Below, piece by piece: positions 5,025 through 11,105 of a DNA stretch of 11,720 nucleotides. A model generated the notes under the pieces. That model saw only the letters and a program-made list of their open reading frames with translations, was not told the origin of the DNA and ran no database searches. Made by a program: the position numbers and the translations under genes. The stretch covers positions 1 to 11,720 of the forward strand of contig WJJK01000243.1 of the NCBI GenBank assembly GCA_014729705.1, given 5' to 3'. The stretch is from Candidatus Altarchaeales archaeon (GTDB taxonomy: Archaea; Altiarchaeota; Altiarchaeia; IMC4; SCGC-AAA252-I15). Position 1 is the stretch's first letter; every line of letters starts with the position of its first letter.

Positions 5025-5348
5025 TCAATAGTCGGGACGCGGAGGGATTCCCTTCAGCTTGTGGAAGCTCCACGGCTGGTGATCGGCTCCGTAGTGCTCC
5101 AAGAAGAACTCGTGTATGTCGTCCCATCTACAATCAACCTCATAAGTGGTGGCCTCCAACTTCCTTTTGCGCTCGTACTCCTCGTCCGTACCCTGAGCGC
5201 GTTTCCACGAATCGTATTGCATTCTCTCCAGAATGACCTGGGACTTGTACGTGGTGATCTTAATGTCCATGAGGTCGGATTCCTCTTGGGTCGGTCCTCC
5301 GCACGACAGAAGGGCCATGAAGGTAATTACGGTGATGATGTTACGCAC
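5025..5348 (-). CDS. Lipoprotein, 107 residues
   Basis: The start is a GTG at 5346-5348 with TAAGGAG just upstream, where the TAA is also the stop of the preceding gene. Residues 1-15 form a short lipoprotein signal peptide (MRNIITVITFMALLS), and LLSC at 13-16 is a lipobox, so Cys16 should be lipidated after cleavage by signal peptidase II. The mature part (about 92 residues) is hydrophilic, charged and mostly helical, with a Lys/Glu-rich region at 65-80, and ends KGIPPRPDY. It is not Pro-rich like a typical Rz1 spanin and there is no Rz-like partner next to it. Known phage lipoproteins act in lysis, serum resistance or superinfection exclusion; which, if any, applies here is unknown. Confidence 0.82.
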   Translation of the reverse strand: MRNIITVITFMALLSCGGPTQEESDLMDIKITTYKSQVILERMQYDSWKRAQGTDEEYERKRKLEATTYEVDCRWDDIHEFFLEHYGADHQPWSFHKLKGIPPRPDY

Positions 5349-5357
5349 GGTATCTCC

Positions 5358-5645
5358 TTAGTGTCTGACGGTGGTGGCATTACGAAGATGCTGCCACCAT
5401 CTGGTTTCATTGTCCTTGTTTAGGGACCTCAGAATGAGATCCTGTTTATCACGAAACTCCGACAAGTCAGGGTACCATTTATACGTTGATTCCATCACTA
5501 TAGCCTTAGCGTGGATATTGGTCCCCTTCCGCACAAGAAAAGAGGTGAACGTCCAAGAGCCCTCCAGAAGCGTGGGCCGAATAGCGATCCCCTCACACGG
5601 AGACTTATGCGGCCTTATATCTCTGAATACATGTAGAATAAGCAC
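5358..5645 (-). CDS. Hypothetical 95-residue protein
   Basis: The start is a GTG at 5643-5645 with AAGGA 6 bases upstream; a competing TTG-start frame at 5605-5787 has no binding site. The product is basic and His/Trp-rich, with a strand-forming middle (SWTFTSFLVRKGTNIHAKAIVM) and a helical C-terminus (EFRDKQDLILRSLN). There is no signal peptide. It lies 32 bases after the 82-residue gene and 9 bases before the lipoprotein gene, whose ribosome binding site includes its stop codon. No family is recognised. Confidence 0.72.
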   Translation of the reverse strand: MLILHVFRDIRPHKSPCEGIAIRPTLLEGSWTFTSFLVRKGTNIHAKAIVMESTYKWYPDLSEFRDKQDLILRSLNKDNETRWWQHLRNATTVRH

Positions 5646-5677
5646 TGATTTTCCTTGGCGTCTGGGCTGTTTCCTTG

Positions 5678-5926
5678 CTATTCCTGCGAACTTCTCTCAC
5701 GGAGGGTATCAGGGGAGGGGTCGGAGTCCAGTCGCAACCCTGAGGCTTCTGCTCGGGAAGGGGTCCGGGGATGGTAGAAATAGCCAAAAAACATGGACTT
5801 TATCCTATGGCGTTCTTCTGGCGTGGCAGCTTCCTCAAGGAGCTGCTTGCGCACATCCGCTACCTGCTCTGCATTGGCACAGGCAAGGACGCGCCTTTCT
5901 AGTTCTCCGAAATCAAAATCCTTCAT
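5678..5926 (-). CDS. Hypothetical 82-residue protein coupled to the SNF2 gene
   Basis: ATG at 5924-5926 overlaps the TGA of the SNF2 gene (ATGA) and has AAAGGAGG 4 bases upstream. The open frame extends to 6034, but the extra part lies inside the helicase gene and has no binding site. The first 45 residues are a predicted charged helix pair (FGELERRVLACANAEQVADV), followed by SMFFGYFYHP and a Pro/Ser/Asp-rich, probably disordered tail. Tight coupling suggests stoichiometric expression with the ATPase, so it may be a partner or regulator (inference). No family is recognised. Confidence 0.8.
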   Translation of the reverse strand: MKDFDFGELERRVLACANAEQVADVRKQLLEEAATPEERHRIKSMFFGYFYHPRTPSRAEASGLRLDSDPSPDTLRERSSQE

Positions 5927-7887
5927 GCTGCCTCCTTTCTTATTCTTATGATTACTTCCTGGATGGCCTGGTCTTCGTCCCATGTATTGCGTCCGCCGTC
6001 CACGATGGCAGATATAACGTCTTGCTTGGCACACACAACCCTTATCTTGTGCTCATCGATACTGGCCGCTATGACTCGCTGGATCGTCACCGTCTGAGTC
6101 TGGCTGATCCTATGAATGCGATCTTCCCTCTGGTTGATCGCGGCAGGAGACCAGTCCACATCCAGGAGGATCATATGCGCAGACCTGGTAAGCGTGATAG
6201 ACTCCCTCAACGTAGTTAGAATAACGTCGTACTCGCCGTTCTGGAACTCCTTAATCTTCTTGCCTCGCGAGTAGTCGTTATCCTCTCCTGTGAGCGTTTC
6301 GGCACGAATCCCCTTCTTGCTCAACTTATCCCTGATCTGGAACAGCGGGGCTGTCCTGGTGGACTGTACCACGGTCGGTTGCTCCGCATCGACACGCTCC
6401 TCCAGCAACTCCACGAGTGGATCAACCTTCGCCTCGTTGGCGATGGTCTGCATTTCGGTCAGACCCTTGAGCATGACGGCGGGGTTACCAGAGGCCACGA
6501 GGTTCCTCGCCGCCGCGTAACGCTCGTAGAGCGCCTCGGACATCTCGACCTTGATGTCACCTCTGATCTTATCGGGAAGATCCTTCTCGACGTCCTTCTT
6601 GAGTCGGCGGATCCACCACGGCGATGCCACTAGCTTCTCGTGAAGGTTCTCATGCTCGCATCCGAATACGTAACGATCATAGAACTCCGACTTCGTTTTC
6701 GCCACTTCTCGGTGAAGCCCTGCGGCGCAGAGCATTCCCCAGAACTCCTCTGGGCGATTGGTGATCGGTGTTCCTGTCATCGGGATCTTGTACTTCGCCG
6801 CTCTTATGATCGCGTAGGCAGCCTGGGAACGCTTCGCCCTCGGATTCTTCATGGCCTGAGCCTCGTCGGCGATGACGATTGCCCTAGAAAGCCACCGAGC
6901 GAACCTCTCAGTCGGCACCTTCTTCATCGTATGGAACCTATTCGTGTCGCTGTCTTCATTGTCCACGACGAGGTTCCTGGCTCCTGCATAGGATACAACC
7001 AGCACGTCAGCAGCACCGGAGTCCTCCAGCACTCTGTGTGTATTCTCTCCAAAGAACTCCTTCTTGCGCTTGTCACTCATCCCGTGCTTGTAGATGTAGA
7101 CGGTCTTATCCGCCGTCGCCTTCAGTGTCTCGGTGGCCCACACAAGGCGCGCGCCCGCAGGGCAGAGAACGAGAACCTTGGTTCCAAGGGCAAAAGAGGA
7201 ACCGAGTCCCTGGAGGGTCTTTCCTAACCCCATCTCATCCGCGAGAATCGCCGCATTGCACTTGGACAAAGCATATAGGATAGCGTCAATACCCTCGGCT
7301 TGGTATGACCTCGGCGTCATCTCCGGCGTATGCCTGAAGTCAGCCGAAGTTCTCACTGGCTCCTGAGCTTGCGCTGGTGGTTTCTGCACTTTCGGCTCTG
7401 GAAGCGCGGAGAGATCCACGTCCGAGGCAGTAACGAACTTGCCAGAAGCGACAAGCTGCCTTACTACATGGGGCGTGACGCTCCACAAATTCTGCGCATC
7501 CTGGTGATTCCAGCACAGGACACGACGACCGCACGCTACTTCGGCTGCGGTCTTGGCTTTGTCCTTGTCCTTGAACGAGAGCGGAATCACGAAACGGCCG
7601 CTCGGGTGCGAGCGGATGATGAAGATTCCCTTCTTCACGCGCTCCTCGTATTGCTTGGCGACCTCTTGGCATTCATCCGCGAGCGGCTTTCCGATCTGTC
7701 GATGGTACTTGACGAGACGACCGGCCCATCGGTCGAGATCATCGATACCGTATCGCAAGTACGATGAAGCGTCATACTTGTTGAGACCGCAGTTGTCAAG
7801 ATGGACGGCACCGTCACACTGCGGCAGCAACACGCATAATGCGCGTGCAGCCGGGTGCTCGCTGTTCCTCCACTCTGAAGCGTCCAT
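5923..7887 (-). CDS. SNF2-family DNA-dependent ATPase / helicase-like protein
   Basis: The 654-residue protein has all main SNF2 motifs: Gln-motif region RSYQAEGI (193-200), Walker A DEMGLGKT (217-224), Walker B DEAQ (341-344), motif III TGTP (371-374) and motif VI QREDRIHRISQT (586-597). Motif V, normally Gly-rich, reads TTLRESITLTRSAH (558-571) and has lost its glycines. Residues 1-185 precede the ATPase core and have no clear helicase motifs; a region at 120-160 (RRVLCWN to DVDLSAL) suggests a small accessory domain. The layout is closest to the short SMARCAL1/HARP-like branch of SNF2 proteins. ATG at 7885-7887 is chosen because AAGGAG lies 6 bases upstream; an in-frame ATG at 7935 has no such site. 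It probably remodels DNA forks or displaces bound proteins during phage DNA metabolism (inference). Confidence 0.95.
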   Translation of the reverse strand: MDASEWRNSEHPAARALCVLLPQCDGAVHLDNCGLNKYDASSYLRYGIDDLDRWAGRLVKYHRQIGKPLADECQEVAKQYEERVKKGIFIIRSHPSGRFVIPLSFKDKDKAKTAAEVACGRRVLCWNHQDAQNLWSVTPHVVRQLVASGKFVTASDVDLSALPEPKVQKPPAQAQEPVRTSADFRHTPEMTPRSYQAEGIDAILYALSKCNAAILADEMGLGKTLQGLGSSFALGTKVLVLCPAGARLVWATETLKATADKTVYIYKHGMSDKRKKEFFGENTHRVLEDSGAADVLVVSYAGARNLVVDNEDSDTNRFHTMKKVPTERFARWLSRAIVIADEAQAMKNPRAKRSQAAYAIIRAAKYKIPMTGTPITNRPEEFWGMLCAAGLHREVAKTKSEFYDRYVFGCEHENLHEKLVASPWWIRRLKKDVEKDLPDKIRGDIKVEMSEALYERYAAARNLVASGNPAVMLKGLTEMQTIANEAKVDPLVELLEERVDAEQPTVVQSTRTAPLFQIRDKLSKKGIRAETLTGEDNDYSRGKKIKEFQNGEYDVILTTLRESITLTRSAHMILLDVDWSPAAINQREDRIHRISQTQTVTIQRVIAASIDEHKIRVVCAKQDVISAIVDGGRNTWDEDQAIQEVIIRIRKEAA

Positions 7888-7921
7888 CGCATTCTCCTTG
7901 ATGCTATGATGTTCTGCTGAT

Positions 7922-7949
7922 AGAGTACACTCCATAAGTCACGTTGCAA
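7922..7949 (-). promoter_or_regulatory. Possible sigma70-type promoter of the SNF2 gene
   Basis: TTGCAA (7949-7944) as a -35 box and TACTCT (7927-7922) as a -10 box are 16 bases apart on the minus strand, in the 83-base gap before the SNF2 gene. The match is modest (four and three of six bases). The TTACGTAG element lies directly upstream. Confidence 0.3.
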
Positions 7950-7952
7950 GGA

Positions 7953-7960
7953 CTACGTAA
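7953..7960 (-). promoter_or_regulatory. TTACGTAG element, copy 3
   Basis: This third copy of the octamer lies 66 bases before the SNF2 start. Here it is embedded in a small dyad, GACT-TACGT-AGTC on the minus strand, which strengthens the case for a dimeric protein-binding site. Confidence 0.4.
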
Positions 7961-7970
7961 GTCGCGCCGT

Positions 7971-8654
7971 TTACCCTACGACTTGGGCTCTCCCGGACCT
8001 GATGTCGTGCATGATCTGGTTGAACCTGTTCTGGATGTCCTCGTCTCGCAACTCAGACTCGACCCACTCTCTCACGTAGCGATTGATACGTCTCGGCTTC
8101 TTCCACGAGAAGCGTACATTGTACCGTTTCGTCTGGGTATGGGCCGAGAGGAAGGCGACTTTCGCCTCGTTGATCTTGCCGGGTACCTCATCATGCACGA
8201 TGAAGGAGGAGTAATTCCTTCCAACCCGTTCCACGAAGATGGCTACCGAGTGCGTGGTTTCTCCCGGAACGCAAAGCGAACCGCGTACCACGATCTCCTC
8301 GGGCTCAACCCTGTGGGCATTACCGTGCCTTTCTCCCGAGGTTTCGCACGAAGTTTCGGGGTCATCGTCATTCAATCGCCGCTGGGTCGCGGCCTCCTGG
8401 GTCTCGACCTTCGATTCGGGATCGTCGGCACCGGGTGGCGTCTCAGCGTCACACTCCTCCGATTCCTCCTCCGTCGAGCAGGAAATCACCTGAGACGTGT
8501 CCTCCTTCTCGTCGGCATCCAGGTCATGCTCGGCTTCCTCGCGTGACGAAAAGAATCCGTCGGGGCAGTTGACCCTTCGCTTCGTGATGATCATTACCTC
8601 GCCGGACTCGTCATCACGGTCGGCCTTGTACCATGTTTTGCGTTTGCCAGCCAT
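7971..8654 (-). CDS. Hypothetical 227-residue protein with acidic linker
   Basis: ATG at 8652-8654 has GAGGAG 8 bases upstream. Residues 1-35 are basic and strand-rich (KTWYKADRDDESGEVMIITK). About residues 36-115 are very rich in Glu, Asp, Ser and Thr, with low complexity, and are probably disordered. Residues 118-227 form a second folded part with strands (EEIVVRGSLCVPG, SVAIFVERVG, SSFIVHDEVPG) and a helical, basic C-terminus (RRINRYVREWVESEL). Two folded ends joined by an acidic linker suggest a scaffold or a nucleic-acid mimic, but no family is recognised. It is the last gene before the 83-base SNF2 leader. Confidence 0.8.
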   Translation of the reverse strand: MAGKRKTWYKADRDDESGEVMIITKRRVNCPDGFFSSREEAEHDLDADEKEDTSQVISCSTEEESEECDAETPPGADDPESKVETQEAATQRRLNDDDPETSCETSGERHGNAHRVEPEEIVVRGSLCVPGETTHSVAIFVERVGRNYSSFIVHDEVPGKINEAKVAFLSAHTQTKRYNVRFSWKKPRRINRYVREWVESELRDEDIQNRFNQIMHDIRSGRAQVVG

Positions 8655-8675
8655 TGTCTCGTCTCCTCAGGTTAT

Positions 8676-8689
8676 GCGCTCATTGGCGC
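8676..8689 (-). promoter_or_regulatory. Small leader hairpin, second copy
   Basis: Minus-strand GCGCCAATGAGCGC forms a 4-bp stem, spans the stop codon of the 90-residue gene and precedes the GAGGAG site of the next gene. It matches the element at 4600-4612 except for one extra base. The function is uncertain. Confidence 0.25.
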
Positions 8690-8952
8690 GGTAAGTCTGA
8701 TTGTATATTCCTCAGAAGAACTTCAGCACATTTTGCTGCCCAAGTAATCCTGGGTTTCGTACTTCTCGCACTGAATCCAAGACGGTTCACCACTATCACG
8801 ATTGGGAATGAACGATCACGCCTTTTCACCTTGAGCATAAAACAGTCCTGTGTTTCTTTCTCTATGGTGATAAGCGGCTCCGTTTCTACCGCATCCCTCA
8901 ACTCCTTATGCTTACGAGGATTGCGTAAAATTATTCCTTTATTACGGGGCAT
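8680..8952 (-). CDS. Hypothetical 90-residue basic protein
   Basis: ATG at 8950-8952 overlaps the preceding gene by 11 bases, with AAGGA 11 bases upstream. The product is Lys/Arg-rich at the N-terminus (RNPRKHKELRD). Its middle is beta-type (PLITIEKETQDCFMLKVKRR, then FPIVIVVNRLGF) and its C-terminus helical (WAAKCAEVLLRNI). It may be a small nucleic-acid-binding protein judging only by charge. No family is recognised. Confidence 0.75.
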   Translation of the reverse strand: MPRNKGIILRNPRKHKELRDAVETEPLITIEKETQDCFMLKVKRRDRSFPIVIVVNRLGFSARSTKPRITWAAKCAEVLLRNIQSDLPRQ

Positions 8953-9385
8953 AAGTAGGCTCTTCCTTAGTGTTGGTTACAAGTCGGTCTCCGTCGAAGA
9001 AGACCGTCTCCTTGAAGTTCCTGTGACGAAAAACGATGAGAGCATCCGTTTTGCACAGCGCCCATATACTACGACCAAAGTTTCCTGAGGCAAGCAATCT
9101 CACCCTCTGGCATTCCGATGGCTGCACTCTCTGCCTTTTGTGCTGCGCGCTGTAGGCAACCAGAGACGGGTCATCATAAGGACCACGGTCCTCCGGCGTA
9201 TAATGCAGCCTCGGGGATGGATACGTGTGAAAATCCACCGTAAGATGCCGTGACTGTAAGGTCCATCCTTGTCTGATCTGGTCCTGTAGCATCTCCGTAA
9301 ACCGAATCCTCAAACTCGTAACAGACCCCTCACACCGCAAGTACAGGGCGGTCTTGGTGACTAAAAAATCCCCGAAGATCCTCAT
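8942..9385 (-). CDS. Hypothetical 147-residue protein
   Basis: ATG at 9383-9385 overlaps the upstream TGA (ATGA), and GAGGAG lies 5 bases before it. The product begins with beta strands and a helix (residues 1-45), has a Pro/Tyr-rich centre (FHTYPSPRLHYTPEDRGPYD), and ends with further strands (RSIWALCKTDALIVFRH). The overall charge is basic. No signal peptide or known motif is seen. It is the third gene of the coupled series that begins at 10226. Confidence 0.77.
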   Translation of the reverse strand: MRIFGDFLVTKTALYLRCEGSVTSLRIRFTEMLQDQIRQGWTLQSRHLTVDFHTYPSPRLHYTPEDRGPYDDPSLVAYSAQHKRQRVQPSECQRVRLLASGNFGRSIWALCKTDALIVFRHRNFKETVFFDGDRLVTNTKEEPTYAP

Positions 9386-9648
9386 GGTCTCTCCTCTACG
9401 TGAAAGGCATAGCTCAACCCAAATAGTGGTAACTGAACCTTAGAGTGAATATCATCGACCATTTGCAGTTGCTCGTATACCGTAGCCTTCAACGAAGCCA
9501 TATTCACCTCCACCCCCTCTCTGTGGAAATGGTAGGCTATCGCATACGCAGCCGCAGAAGCGAGCCCTGATACTCCGCGAAAGCCGATGGCTGGTACCAG
9601 AAACTTGTCGTCTGGCTTTCCCTCGACTAGCCCGCAGTAGCGAATCAC
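9382..9648 (-). CDS. Hypothetical 88-residue protein, GTG start
   Basis: The start is GTG at 9646-9648, overlapping the TGA of the preceding gene (GTGA), so translation is almost certainly coupled; the site itself (TAGGAA) is too close to act alone. Residues 24-42 (RGVSGLASAAAYAIAYHF) are small and hydrophobic enough to be an amphipathic or buried helix, but are not a convincing membrane span. A helix with charged residues follows (LKATVYEQLQMVDDIHSKV). No family is recognised. Confidence 0.75.
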   Translation of the reverse strand: MIRYCGLVEGKPDDKFLVPAIGFRGVSGLASAAAYAIAYHFHREGVEVNMASLKATVYEQLQMVDDIHSKVQLPLFGLSYAFHVEERP

Positions 9649-10226
9649 TTCCTACGGACAGGAGGGGTTCTCCTTTTCTTCTGAGACGCCTTGGTCTTCT
9701 TCTGCGCCTTCTTCACGGACGACGCGAAGCTACCCTTGAAGGAATTCAGCACCTGCTTCGTGATGCTGTCCGGGTCGCTGCTGCGGGAGAAGGCCGGGTG
9801 GATCCCCTCTCTGAACTCGGTCGTCGCGTCCGCATAGATCCAGGAGGTTGACTTCTCCGTGAGAACCCCTACGCGGAACAGTCTCCTCCCGACGAAGTGG
9901 AAGATCGTTGCTTCCGACTCGTCGTAGAGAAACACGACCGGGTCATCGTTCGGGCACTTCGGAATCCTGATCACGTCATCACCGTATTTCACGGTCTTCG
10001 ACAAGATCGGATCACCGCAGCACTCGTTGAGAAACCACTTTCCGAATACGGCCGCGAGCGTCTTCGGCGTGGCCTTGATTCCTTCGGGGCGAAGATAGCC
10101 CTTCGGTCGGCGCACGTCGAGAAGCCCGTCAGTGATCTTCGCGAGGGTAATGCGAGGAGAATCCTCGTCTGGACAGACAGCGATGATCTCCCCGTTGTCC
10201 TCCTTCATTACACGTATCGTTTCCAT
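9645..10226 (-). CDS. Hypothetical 193-residue protein with Lys/Arg-rich tail
   Basis: ATG at 10224-10226 has AAAGGAG 9 bases upstream. About residues 1-160 form a mixed globular part (strands such as DDPVVFLYDESEATIFHFVG), and the last 30 residues are extremely basic, with repeated KK and RR pairs (KKAQKKTKASQKKRRTPP). That tail resembles the disordered DNA- or RNA-binding tails of histone-like proteins by composition only. It heads the coupled series of unknown genes, after the TATAAT box at 10266-10271. No family is recognised. Confidence 0.82.
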   Translation of the reverse strand: METIRVMKEDNGEIIAVCPDEDSPRITLAKITDGLLDVRRPKGYLRPEGIKATPKTLAAVFGKWFLNECCGDPILSKTVKYGDDVIRIPKCPNDDPVVFLYDESEATIFHFVGRRLFRVGVLTEKSTSWIYADATTEFREGIHPAFSRSSDPDSITKQVLNSFKGSFASSVKKAQKKTKASQKKRRTPPVRRK

Positions 10227-10265
10227 GGTCGCACACTCCTTTCGTAGGTGCTTTGTGCTGGTGTC

Positions 10266-10271
10266 ATTATA
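10266..10271 (-). promoter_or_regulatory. Consensus -10 box (TATAAT)
   Basis: A perfect TATAAT lies 39 bases before the ATG of the 9645-10226 gene, in the only real gap (52 bases) between it and the methyltransferase gene. The -35 position at 17 bases reads CATCCG, a poor match, so an activator or a phage-modified polymerase might be needed. The palindrome at 10276-10291 lies between the two positions. Confidence 0.45.
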
Positions 10272-10275
10272 CAGT

Positions 10276-10291
10276 CCGCTAGATGTAGCGG
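10276..10291. promoter_or_regulatory. Perfect 6-bp palindrome in the promoter spacer
   Basis: CCGCTA-GATG-TAGCGG is a perfect inverted repeat that includes the stop codon of the methyltransferase gene and lies immediately upstream of the TATAAT box. No T-tract follows, so it fits an operator better than a terminator, although an mRNA 3'-end hairpin is possible. Confidence 0.4.
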
Positions 10292-10860
10292 ATGATCCCG
10301 TAATTTTCCTTACGAGTCTCTACCTTACACCGCCCTAAATTTAGCGATATAAGGTGACTGAAGAGTCTTTGCTCCCCTCGTCGGTTGAGGTCGTCCACGA
10401 AGACCCGCATACCTGGGTGGACATACTCGTCCACGTAATCCAAATTACACAGACGAATATCCGGCTCATCGCTAGCGTCAGGACCGTCAATGATGATCAT
10501 ATCCGGCCAAAAATCCTTTTCCTTCTGGGCGACTATGGCCTCATCTGTTCCCGTGTGCCATTCGATCAACTCCGATACGGTGAAGTGGTCCGATACCGGA
10601 TGAATACGCGACAGCAAAGAGCGGACTCGGTCAATCCACCTCTTATCCGTTTCAATGACATCCAGCCGCGTCGTGGCTCCGCAACCGTAGTGCAGCATAG
10701 CCCATGCGATGCAGGGGGTCGATACTCCTGCACCAATCTCAACCACAGTCTGCATATTCTCCATGAAGAGGAGTGACGTGATATGCTGGACCTGTTCCGG
10801 CGTCATCGACGCGGGGCTCCACGGCAGATAGATCGGTGGGAAGGAAAATCCTGTGCTCAT
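10279..10860 (-). CDS. Class I SAM-dependent methyltransferase-like protein
   Basis: The 193-residue protein shows a Rossmann-type methyltransferase layout. Motif I is VVEIGAGVST (39-48), the acidic end of strand 2 is DVIETD (67-72, E70 likely contacting the SAM ribose), motif II/IV-like DMIIIDGPD is at 120-128, and VFVDD is at 153-157. The IIIDGPD and VDD features resemble the Methyltransf_24 and O-methyltransferase group rather than the DPPY-type DNA methylases. ATG at 10858-10860 has AAAGGAG 6 bases upstream, and two bases separate it from the zinc-finger-like gene. The substrate is unknown: a small molecule, peptide or nucleotide is possible. Placement next to a radical SAM gene suggests the same modification pathway (inference). 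Confidence 0.85.
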   Translation of the reverse strand: MSTGFSFPPIYLPWSPASMTPEQVQHITSLLFMENMQTVVEIGAGVSTPCIAWAMLHYGCGATTRLDVIETDKRWIDRVRSLLSRIHPVSDHFTVSELIEWHTGTDEAIVAQKEKDFWPDMIIIDGPDASDEPDIRLCNLDYVDEYVHPGMRVFVDDLNRRGEQRLFSHLISLNLGRCKVETRKENYGIIRYI

Positions 10861-10862
10861 AT

Positions 10863-11105
10863 TTATCTCCTTTGTTTATGAACTCGCGTTCGCGATGCGA
10901 ATACTCCAAATAATCCAGAAGTAGGAGACAACTGGATCTCGTGCGCTCTCCGGCAACACGAGTATTCACTGAATACCGCCTTTTCGTAAGACGAATATCT
11001 TACGATCTCAAGGCAAGGATCCCCTGGAGGGATATTCCTGTCACAATCGCAGCAGGCATGATCCGTTCTTGTCCTACGAATTTCACGTAGCCCTATTGCA
11101 CTCAT
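10863..11105 (-). CDS. Zinc-finger-like small protein
   Basis: The 80-residue protein starts at ATG 11103-11105, overlapping the radical SAM stop as ATGA, with GAGGAGGAG upstream. Cysteines cluster as HACCDCD (C18, C19, C21), GDPC (C31) and YSCCRRAH (C50, C51, H55). The pattern of a Cys pair, the turn IPPGDPC and a distal Cys/His group matches the small CxxC-x-x-x-I-x-P-G finger that I know from many phage and bacterial proteins, though the second Cys pair is irregular. Both ends are Arg-rich. Alternatively it could be a Cys-rich substrate of the neighbouring radical SAM enzyme, but it has no leader/core layout. Confidence 0.83.
   Translation of the reverse strand: MSAIGLREIRRTRTDHACCDCDRNIPPGDPCLEIVRYSSYEKAVFSEYSCCRRAHEIQLSPTSGLFGVFASRTRVHKQRR

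Noticed and set aside
5605..5787. 60-codon minus-strand frame with TTG start
   Set aside because: It overlaps both the 82- and 95-residue genes, has no binding site and is Pro-rich without structure; the GTG gene at 5645 has a proper AAGGA.
5371..6219. 282-codon plus-strand open frame
   Set aside because: It lies opposite three minus-strand genes with good binding sites and cuts across their junctions. It has no domain pattern and no ribosome binding site of note.
6640..7227. 195-codon plus-strand open frame inside the SNF2 gene
   Set aside because: It is fully antisense to the conserved helicase core, so it cannot be an independent gene without much stronger evidence.
7888..7935. 16-residue extension of the SNF2 protein
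   Set aside because: The upstream ATG lacks a Shine-Dalgarno; the extension itself contains the AAGGAG serving the ATG at 7887.
7944..8546. 200-codon plus-strand open frame
   Set aside because: It is antisense to the acidic-linker gene; its Leu/Gly/Arg-rich translation is a by-product of the codons on the other strand.
10739..10969. 76-codon minus-strand frame
   Set aside because: It straddles the junction of the zinc-finger-like and methyltransferase genes in another frame and has no motif.
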